64,000 nucleotides of DNA from Chrysomallon squamiferum (lineage: Eukaryota; Mollusca; Gastropoda; Neomphalida; Peltospiridae). Position numbers and translations under genes: made by a program. The notes beneath the pieces were generated by a model that searched no databases, was not told the origin of the DNA, and was given only the letters and a program-made list of their open reading frames with translations. Location: the NCBI GenBank assembly GCA_012295275.1, contig CM022666.1, forward strand, positions 9,171,423-9,235,422. The letters are read 5' to 3'. Every line of letters begins with the position of its first letter. The first letter of the stretch is position 1. Positions 27,756 to 39,700 of this stretch are shown here, in pieces.

Positions 27756-30700
27756 CACATACACACATACACACACATATATATTTATTATTTATTTATT
27801 TATTATTTGACTTTTATTTAATTTGTTTAATAAGTTTATTAATTTATTTTTTGTTTGTTGTGTAGCTGTGATGGTGCATTTGTGGACAGTTTAAAGAACT
27901 ATATTGACAGTGGTTTAGAGAAAGATGCCACTAACTACCAAAAAGGAGATCAGCAACTGTCTGAGTTCCAGAAACTTCTACAAACTGCAGGGGCTGGATT
28001 ACAGAGGTACTTGCTAAAATAACTTATTTTGTTACATTTTACTAAAACACTGAAGTATTTATCTGTTGAAAACATGTAAATATTTTTAAGGTGTTTTTTT
28101 TTGTGTTTATTTTAGTTTTATGTTTACTACTGAGGTATGTTGAGTGTTATGGTCAGTTGAGCTTCAACACAAACACTGAGATTTTCCAGCAGTGATCACA
28201 ACCAATGTATCAAAGGCTCTAGTTTGTTCTGTGCAAAATAAAAATATATTTTGTAATGATTAGAATAATTCATGGAGTGATAAAATATTATTGCCAATTA
28301 TAAGTACAGAGACAAACATTTGATAATTTAATAGTAATCTTTATCAGTAGTGCTTACTTTAAATCATGCATTTGTAATTCTAGACATATCAATGGCCATA
28401 TCTACATTAGATTGAAATATTGTATGTTTTTGTTTTAAAAAACCCATTTATTTTGCATTGTTAACTGATTTTCTCTACAGGGAATTAGACATATTTTTAC
28501 TGAAGATGTCAATCTGTAGTGACATCCTTTCTCAGACTGGTGGTGTTAAGGACAAACAGATATTTGGACAAAAGGATGCAGATAATGTACGATGTTTTGT
28601 TTGTTTTTCTTGGATTTTTTTGTTTCAAAAATGCATTATATAGCAAGAATCGTATTCCAGTCAGTTATTTACAAATAAAAAGTTGGATTATTTAGGTGTT
28701 CTGTTTATAATAAAATATTAAAATTTTAATTAAAATGTACATAGCATTTTGTTGTATTTATTTAGATAAAAATTAGAAAATTTTGTTGTTTTGTTATTTG
28801 ATAATTTAAGTATTTATGTAAATTTTTTCTTTTATTAAAATTTGGCTGTAATGTCTTTTTTCTTCTTCTTTCTGTTTTAATTTAAATTTTGAAAATATAA
28901 AATATTATCTTCACATTAAAAAATAAAAGCATAAGAGAAATATTTATGTCATGAGTAAGACAACTGTTCAGTGCACCATTTGAGTTATTTCCCTTCCCAG
29001 ATCATGTTTCAAAGTTAGTGACCCTTTACTTACTAGTTTTACTGTTTATTATTTATATATGTTTCAGTTAGTGACAATATTTCACTATCTTGTTTTACTG
29101 ATTATTATTTATTTTTCTTTCAGTCAGATGCTTCTTCTGTTTCACTTATGGTAGAGAAGTTGGGTCTAGCAAAGAAACAGCTGCTGGAGGTTGACAAAAA
29201 GGTATAAACAAATTTAAAATTTCTGATATTATGTAAAGAAAGAAATGTTTTATTTAATGACCTGTTCTTAATATATGACATCAAACACAGAGTGAAGAAT
29301 CATGCAGATAATAAGGTAAGCAGTCAGATTCCATGTTACTTTTTTAGTTAGCAGCAAGGCATTGTTTTCTGTGCATAAACAGAAAAGTACACTGCATACT
29401 GCACACTGACTTAGATGAAAAATAATTCTGTCTCTCTTTTCACTTCAGTACTTCACATGATGCTGTACAGAAACTAGCAGGTGACAGTTATTGTTTTATT
29501 TTAAATTAATAACTGATGTTGTTGTTTTGTCAGGCTCATGATGCTGTTCAGAATGTACCTAATGACAGTTACTGCTATCTCGATGGTCAGGAATTACAAG
29601 ATATCCGAGACCAACTGCAAGAATCTGCCTTTGAGTTGCCAAGGGCAACAATGCACATACCATTGGCTACATTTGAAGTAATTATTAATATTTCACTTTC
29701 TTTATTTACTATTCCCTATCTTTCAGTTATATTTTTAAATAATTTGAAGTTCCAGCTCAGTACTTTAAATCACATATTTACTAGTCCATTTGAAATAATT
29801 AAATTTCAAAATCAGTTTAATATACTCATCAGTTATTAAATCTGAAATATCAGTTAATTATTGTTTTAAAATAATTTAGTTTATGTCAAACATTTATGTC
29901 AAAATGATTAAAAACATTAAAACTATAATTATGTGATTATATGATTGTAACAAATTTGAAATTTATCATATTAAAAACAAAATTTAAAATGTATTTCATA
30001 ATACTGCAGAAATATCTCTATCTATTTCGAACAGCTTCAGTTTCAGTTAATTTTACTTTAAAAAAAAAAAAAAAAAAAAATTATGAAATTGTGGTAGCAA
30101 ACTGACACAAGTACAAGATGAGGAAAAACACCATGCTGGCAGATTGGAAACAAATTTTTTACAAAATAACATTTCGTATTCACTTTTTGACCAACTCATT
30201 ATATTATTTGATATTGTCTTCATAGATTGAATCTTTTCTCCCTTTTTTTAAAAGCTTTTTATCCATTTATTTACTTAGTTTACATACAATGTGGCAAATT
30301 CAACATTCAAAGGGTTACACTGGACAAAACTGTTGCCTTTCTAGACTTGATTTTATAAAAACTGTCATAAAGAGTGTACATGATGAAATTATAAGAAACC
30401 CCAACAAACACCTTTAATTAATATAGAGTAGGTAAAGACTATTTTTATTAACAGTATCATTAACAAAACATGTAATTATTAATTTAATTAATAGGTGAAG
30501 GTGACCAAACCAGGAAAACTGACCAGCAAAATGACCCTAACAGTGGACTTGAAACAAGGCAGAATGCATGCTGTAAAACCAACAAAAGATTTCCTTGATT
30601 CAAGCAATAATTTCAGCCACAATCAAAGTAAGTGTGTTATTGATAATATTGTATTTATTTCAGTACTAGAGCAAGCTGGATGTTATAATAATTATATATT

Positions 30701-33700
30701 TAACAATGTTAACATTGTATTTATTTCAGTACTACAGTGAACTGGATGTTATAATAATTATTTATTTAACAATGTTAAAATTGTATTTAATTTAGTACTT
30801 CAGGAGCTGGATATTATAATAATTATGTATTTAGTAATGTTAATATTGTATTTATTTCAGTATTACAGTACACTGGATATTATAATAGTTGTAGATTTAA
30901 TAAAGTTAACACTGTATTTATTTCAGTTCTGCTATAGTCAGGATATTATAATAGTTATAGATTTGATAATCTCAATGTTGTATTTACTTCAGTAGATGGA
31001 TATTACAATGGTTATTGTTTAAACAAAGTTAATATTGTATTTATTTCAGTACTACAACTGATAAAAAATACAGCAGACAACAGCAGACTGGATATTATAA
31101 TAGAGGGAAAGAAGAAGACAACATACTATTTTGAAAATGCTCACACGAGAGAAAACTTCTGTTTACAGATTCAGCAGATGAAAAGCCTTCATTCAACCAA
31201 TTCAGAGGTTGATCAGATTTCTATTTTCATAGGAACATGGAACATGGGTAAGTTGCACACTAGTGTTTTGTGTGCGTGTGTAAACTGTGTATGTTTATAT
31301 TTAGTGTATTTTATAGTGTAGTAGGTTTATAATTTTAAACAAAAACAAAATCTGTTTCTATGACCTATTCACAGCAGATTAAAAATTATGTTTCTGTTAA
31401 CAGCACACTGTACGCTAACATTGTTAATTTTGATGCAAAAATAATAATTACATAATGTTGGACTGTGTTTTAGGAAATTCGAGTCCAGTGAACATCTTGA
31501 AGTCATGGTTGACATGTGAAGGTGATGGGAAATGTCATGATAGTGTCATGTCAAAGATTCCTCATGACATCTACGTCATCGGCACACAGGAGACAGGAGC
31601 CAGTGAGAAAGACTGGGTGAACCGACTGAAATCTTCTCTCAGAACTTACCTCAACCTGGATGTAGACTTGGTATGTTTCATATACTTACCTCAAAGTAGA
31701 AGCAGACTTGGTATGTTTCATTTACTTAACTCAACCTGGAAGCAGACTTGGTATGTTTCATTTATTTACCTCAACCTAGAAGTAGACTTGGTTCGTTTCA
31801 TTTACTTACCTCAGTTACATACAATATTTTCATTTTTCTAAATTTAACTTTATCCAGAAATAGATTTATGTTTCATTTTGCTACCAGTCATAAATTTCAT
31901 TCTCTTATACAAAATAGATAGACCTCCTGTTATGATTTACATGGTTTGTATTTTACAGAAGAATTCTAACATATTTACTGAGTAACATCCAGACAAAATG
32001 TCACACAAGAGAGTACACATTAAATGTTGTATAGACATTTTTACATTTGTGATGTTTTCTTTTAGCTGGAGTCATCCAATTTGTGGGGTTTGCGTCTTGT
32101 TATTCTGATTAACCCTGTCCACAGAAATGTCATCAGTCATGTGCAGAAATCTTCTGTGAAAACAGGCATTGCCAACACACTCGGTTTGTACAACTTACTA
32201 TGTGTCACTTTGTTTACCAAGTTTACAGGACTCAGTTACTGTGCTTCAGTATCATAGTGAAACAGTTCACACCATTCAGAGGATTGTTCTCATTACTTAT
32301 TTATTTATTTACTTGTTTGCAAGTTTGTTGCTTTACTTTTTTATTAATTTGTTTATTTGTTGCTTTATTTATTGTTTTATTTATTTGTTGCTTTGTTTAT
32401 TTATTTATTTATTGGATTTTTTTTTTTTTTTTTTTCTCTATAGGTAACAAGGGTGCAACAGCAATATCTTTCCAGTTCAATGGAACATCACTTTGTTTTA
32501 TTAACGCTCATCTGACATCTGGAGATGAGAGACTGGAGAGGTTAGAAATATTTTATTGTTAATCATGGAACAACTGTCTGTTTATCTTATTAACATTGCT
32601 TCAAAAGTTACCTCTCAGATTAGAAAATGTGTTTTAGCATTATCTATGATTCCTTGTCATAAAGTTTTTGTGTTGTAAAAGATTCAGGATACGTATTAAT
32701 TGTTTTTAGTAAAATTTATTTGTTTGGTTATAACTTGGTTATAATTTTTAGCTTCAAATTTTATTTATTTAATTATTATTATTAGTTTATTCTTTTTTTC
32801 TTTCATTGATTCTATGTTGTTTTGGTTTTGATGTTTTGTTTATTATTTATTTGTTTGTTTGTTTGTTTGTTTACTTTACTCAGGAGAAACAATAACTTCA
32901 GGGATATTCTCAAAGGTCTTTCACTGGGAGTTAAGAATCTGGAAGGTTTTGATGTCACACACAAATTTCACCACGTTTTTTTCTTTGGAGATCTCAACTA
33001 CCGACTGAATGAGAAAATTGATGTTTGTATTTTATTATTATCCTGTGTTTGTATTTAATAAAAATTGAAAATAATAATAAAAATAATTTTCAGACTATTC
33101 TGTTTAAGATATTTGTATAGCAAGAAAATTCATATTAATTTAATAAATAGGCTTTTTGAAAATAATTTAAATTAAATAAATTTATATTATTAATAATCAC
33201 AAATATTATTTAATTTATTTTTTTTTTATTAATTTTTATTTATTTAGTTTAAAAAAAAAATTGTTTTCAGTTGTTTTTGTTTATTTTATTTTATTTATTT
33301 ATTTATTTATTTTGTTTAATACTAGTATTTTAACTTAAAATAAAAATTTTGAAAATACATTATTAACAATAGTATGATTTCATATATTTCTATTCATTTA
33401 TTATTATTATTATTTTAAATGTTATTATTTATTTTTATTTATGTATTTATTTGAATAATTTATATATATGTTTCAGGTGATTCTGAAAAAGACAGAAGAA
33501 GGTGATGTGGCATTTCTGCTGGAGAAAGATCAGCTGAGAAAAACACAGTTTAAAAAGAATGCTTTTTATGGCTTCAGTATGTTTTACTCAAGTTTACACA
33601 ATATTAGTGCTTTAACTTGGACTATTTTCATTTTGTTTTTTGGGGGTTTTTTGCCATTTTTATATTTTCATAAATTTTTTTTTTTAAATGGTAAAGAAGA

Positions 33701-36700
33701 ATAAAATGTGAATACATGATTAAAATGAAAAATTAAATAAATTATTAAGGCAATAAATGGATATAGGAGTAACTGAAGAAAAATAAAGAAACAATAAGAA
33801 ATCATGAAATCAATGAATTAAAGATTTAAAAAAAGATAAATAAATAAATAAATTAATAATGATTAGTAAGAAATAAATGAATAGAAAATGGAATAAATAA
33901 ATAATAAAGAATGATTTAAAATCAGAAGAGAAAATGACTGTTTCAGGTGAATCAGAAATCACATTCCTGCCCACATACAGACTATATCGACAGAGACCTG
34001 GATACAGTTATGACTGGAAGAAAATTAGGAAAACAGGAGTGAGTGCTACTCAGAATAATAATTTAAAAAACAGGAATATTTTACTTTACAGTGTAAACAC
34101 AATTATCACAAAAGAAAAGAGTTCTTTGTTTCAATGTAAACATAAAATAAAAAATGAGTATAACAGGTTGCTGAGATGCTGGGTCTGAAGATTGTTAGAT
34201 TTCAAAGGGTTGTATTTCAAAAGTATAGTTACTATTGACATTTTTAAGAACAGTAATAACAACAAAAATTAAAAATATACTGCATGTGTGTGTGTGTTTA
34301 CATAGTTTTAGATTTGTAATAGATTTTAAAAATGTAGAAAAGCTTTTTATAGGATATTATTGTTGACATGTTTTTACATAATATTATTAGCAAGCAGCTT
34401 TTTTGAAAATCATTTCAGCAGATCAGAGCAGCACTTTCCACTGACTTAGTTTTCTAACAATCTACCAATCTAAGCATCCAACAGTTAACATTCTGATAAC
34501 AAATAATAGTAGTAAATTGTGGATTAAGTGTTTAATTTGCCCTTGACTCAAGTATAGGATAATGTCTGAGATCTCAGTTAGCTGTGCAGGTGAATCTCAT
34601 TTGAGGCTTTTAGACTGAAATAACATTCATGAGTAGCAAACTAATCCTGAAATTGAGGGCATTATGTTACTCACAACAAAGTTAGGTGAACATTAGTATG
34701 TATTGAAATGTCTGAGAAACTTTGTATGGTACCTCTTTTTTATAATCAAATTTCAGTTGGGAAATCAAAAGAAATTGTTTTATGCATGAATGTGTTGTTA
34801 TTGTTGAACATCTGGTGTCCTTTGGTACTTGATAGCCTCAGACAATTTAATCTCAGTCAGTGCTGAACTATTTGACAATTTCTATACATTACTGAGCTAA
34901 CTTAGGAGACCATTTGAGATGTTGTGATACCAACTAATGTTCACCTGACTTAGTTTTAATATTAGATCTCTGAATTTCTTTATGCATTAATAGTCTAAAT
35001 GTTAACATCTCACATTAAAACATATATTCATAACAGTATGTTTCTTTTATTGTCTCACCATTTACTCTCATTATAAAATAAAAGAGCCCATACTTCAGAT
35101 AAAATACATATAATTAATATCTTTTAAAAATGTTTTGAATTTTTGTAATCCATAGAGGTCATTCCGTGTCAAATCACCCAATGGGTTAACCCTGACCGTC
35201 TCAGATTTTTATAAAACTTGGTATACTTGTTGACTGGGATCCCACAGCACCAAATCTGAAATATTAGCCCAGTCGGATCAGTGGTGTGGGAGATATGGCC
35301 CACCGAATTTTGCGATTTTTGGCAAAAATGGGCGTGACCACCAACCTTAGAACCCTCATATCTCAGGAACTACTGGGCCAATCTTCATAAAATTGGTATT
35401 GTTGAAAAGGCAATATGACAAGGATTCCAAATCTGCCATTTTTGTTCAGTTTGGAAAATAATGGATACATTGACCTGTTAACCTTTGCTATGACCTCGAA
35501 TTTGACCGTGTGGATCACGTGACCTTGAGATTACCTTTATTGAAATTTAATCTCCAACATATAAAAGTTTCCTGGGTGTAATATTTTTTGTTTACCACAA
35601 AATAGATTTAAAAAATGCACATATATGAAAATAACACCTTTTCAGCCATTAACATCTGATTAACTAAAATGTGAATGATCAATTCTGGATGCTAGGAATC
35701 GCCATCTTTCTTTTTAAACAAAAAATATTACACCCAGGAAACTTTTATATGTTTTGGTTAACATGTGGGAGATTAAATTTCAATAAAGGTCATCTCAAGG
35801 TCACATGATCCACACGTTCAATTTCAAGGTCATAGCAAAGGTGAATAGGTCAATGTACTCCATTATTTTCCAAACTGAACAAAAATGGCAGATTTGGAAT
35901 CCTTGTCATATTGCCTTTTCAACAATACCAATTTTATGAAGACTGGCTCAGTAGTTCCTGAGATATGAGGGTTCTAAGGTTGGTGGTCATGCCCATTTTT
36001 GCAAAAAATCGCAAAATTCGGTGGGCCATATCCCACACCACTGATCCGATTGGGCTAATATTTCAGATTTGGTGCTGTGGGATCCCAGTCAACAAGTATA
36101 CCAAGTTTTATAAAAATCTGAGACGGTCAGGATTAAATTTTTTTTTGGGGGGTGTGATTTTACAAACAAACACCCCATTATAGACAATAAAAAATGCAAT
36201 AAATTTAAATAATTAAAATTTCAGAAAAAAGATTTTCTCTCATTTTTTGATGACATTAAGTGCTCAGTGCACTCATTCAGTGACAAGAACTGTGAGATGA
36301 GTAAAGAGGTGAGCACAGCTTGCAGCTTGTTTCCTTCCCCCTCTGCTTGTTTTCTGTCTTTCTGGTTTTAACACATACATTTTCAGCAGTTTAAGCAGGC
36401 ATGCTAGAGCCATATAGCAGTTTGACTTTTATTTCACTTTTGTGTGGTTTTTAGCTTGTTTTATGTTACTTCTTGGGAAATGGGTTTATTTCTAAAACTG
36501 GACTTGCTTGGTTTCGGTTTGTATCTTCTTTTCTTTAAGAAAAAATAAACAGAAACATTTTTGCTAGTAATTTATTTAATATTGACAAAACAAACAGAAG
36601 ATTCTGTATTTATAAAAATAAGAATGCATATACAACAGCACATACTTTGGTTTTTTTTGGTTAAGCAGAAATTTTTTATTTAAACTTATTAATACAATTT

Positions 36701-39700
36701 TATATGTATATCTAGTACTGTAAAGTTTGTTTTTCATGAACTAACCTCATGTTATTTCATGTTTCAAATAGATATAAAATCTCTGACCTTAATTATAATG
36801 CAAATTTTAATAAGTCTTGGTTTTATTTAGTGTTAATAATATTTTGTTAACATTTTTGCCACTTTAAATAAAAAAGTTAAAGAAATCTGCATGCATGGCT
36901 TTTACAAGTTTGCATGATGTCTTCTGATTATAAGAGTTTGTTATTCTCACCATTCCAAACACTGAGGGTTACTGTATTGTGGTTTTGGAGGGTATTTCGA
37001 GATTGGTTTTAGCAGCTGTCTGTGAGTATTAATGTTGTTGTTAGTACATGTGCATGATTCAGAAGGTTACTCAATGTATGTTGGTGTATAAAACACTGAG
37101 TCACTGTAAGTATTGATATTGCTTTTGTCAGTACATAATTCAGAAGATTACTAAATGTATGTCAGTGTATAAAACACTGACTCACTGTCTGCAGTTATTG
37201 ATGTTTCTTGATTCAGAAGATTGCTCAATGTATGTCAATATGTAAAACACTTAGTCTCTGTTTGGAAGTACTGATGTTGTTGTTGTCAGTACATATGTAT
37301 GATTACACAGTGTATGTCTAACCACTGATGCTGATGATGATAGATTTTATTTTTAAATTTCCAATATCATCTCTTACATTAACTGTACTTTTTTCTTCAT
37401 ATTTTTCATTTCTTTATTTTTAATTTTAATTTTTATTATCTTTTTTAATTATTTAACTTTATATTTTTAGGAAAGAATAAATGTCCCATCTTGGTGTGAC
37501 AGAATTCTCTGGCACTCCTATCCTGGCACATTTATAGAGAATCATGCATACGGTAAGATGAAATTAATTTTCAACTAAATATTTTTTATATTATAATTCT
37601 ATAAGTAATGATATTACATTGAGACAGTGTAACATAAATGACTAATAATCTTCACTGTTGTTATCAAAAAATTATTAATTAATTTATATGACTAATAGTG
37701 AGTTCAGATTTTATTATCCACCGCTGAAAAAATTAAATATGTCAATGATACAGAGATTAATCAGTATTTATTGGACATGTTCTTAATTAAATGTATGAGG
37801 CGATGAGACTAATTTAGCTTTTTAAACAGAACTTTGAAATATAATAAAATTTATATTTTGATTCAAATTTCTATTTGGATTATTAAGGCATCCTCGGAAA
37901 TAAGTTCTGTTTTAAATATTCAGGCACAGCTACAAATCTGCTGAACAGTGACCACCGTCCAGTGTTTGGGTCATTCACAATTGGCATTGCTTCACAGTTT
38001 GTTCAGAACCGTGCTTCCATACTGGAAAACAGCACCATCAAAATTCTTTTCAAAGAAATCAGAGCACAGGTGATTTTAACAAATCTTTTATTGTTTGTTT
38101 CATAAAACATTCAAATTTTTTTTTTTTCTATTAGTTAATCTCTTTAATGTAATCAATTAAAAAATAATTGCATTTTATTTATTTGTTTTGTGAAAAAAAA
38201 AAATCATTTTTTTTTCAGTTATCTGTTTCTGTCATTTAATAGTTCATATTTTATTTATTTATGTGACAAAGGGAAACATTGAAAATATTTTTCTTAAATG
38301 CATGTTGTATTTCAGTAAATATATTGGTTATAATTCATTGAATATGCTTGTATAATAATTCATTAATTACAATTTAGTGGGTATTTTGTGTTATAATTCA
38401 GTTATTTTATGTTATAATTCAGTTATGATTTGTGTTATAATTCAGTAAACATTTTGTGTTGTAATATAGTTGATATTTTGTGTTATAATAGAGTTATACT
38501 TTGTATTATAATTCTGAAAATATTTAGTGTCATATTTTAGTGTTATAATATTTTTAGGTGAAGACATGCAACAAACAACATTTTATTTTAGAGTTTTACT
38601 CTAGCTGTCTGCCAAGTAAGTTTTACACCTCACTGTATTTCCTTCTTTTTTTTTTTATCTGACTTGGTGATAGAAAAAAAATAAATACATTAGCTTCTTC
38701 ATTTAATTTCAGTTTACTTAAACACTCTTAAACATTGAGACATTTTCATACATAACTTTACATTTATCTAGAACTTCATGTTTCAAATCCTATTGTTTCT
38801 TAATACTATTTTCTTCTATTATATTGATTATCTTTTGTTTATGCTGTTATGATCAGCTTGTTATTGCTGTTATTTTTGCTGATATTGTAGCTTTTATTAC
38901 TGTTGTTATTATTATCATCATCATCTTAAAACATTTTATCTTTTTTTAATATATTAGCATTGTTGTTAATTTATTATTATTATTATTATAATTTTTGTTG
39001 TTGTTATTATTATTTATATTTTTGTTATTAATATTGTTATTATTATAGATATTATATTTTTTGATATTGTTGTTATTATAGATATTATTTGCTGTGAATC
39101 GAACTCAAAGTTTGATGAAAGTGTGAGTGAGTTCTCTTGTTGTCCAGTGTGGGTGAAAGACAACTTACCAGAAGTGAGTAAATTTAAAATTTTTATTAAG
39201 GTGAATCACAGTTTTCAGAAGTCACAAGTTTCACTAATAAAAGAATGTTGAGGGGGGAAAAAATATACTATCTATTTATCTATCTGTCTGTATATATTAC
39301 CAGTTTGTAAGAAATATAAAATGAAATGTAATTAAATAATCTGAGTTTTATATTACACTGGATCAATTTATTTTTTGTGTTTTACATATTTTATGCCAAA
39401 TTGTATTAATTTTTACTGATTGTATTGTATATGTAATGAAATGGTAATTTTGTTAAATTTATCTTGTAAAATGAAATGATAATTAATCTATTTGTTATTT
39501 TGAAATGAAATGAAATGTTAACTAATTTATTAGTTATGTTAAAATGAAATGTTAATCTGTTAGTTATATTAAAATGGTAATTTATTGATGATGTTAACAT
39601 TTCAGCTCACTCCTCTGTTTAACTCACGAGAGTTTCTTGAAGAACAACACATTCTCATAGCTGTGAGGAGTTCAGGAGATGATGATGAGTCATATGGTAA

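Noticed and set aside
32169-32562. Two overlapping ORFs of 92 and 120 aa
   Set aside because: They bridge the intron between SHIP exons 13 and 14 through T-rich sequence; only 32444-32540 in the family frame is real.
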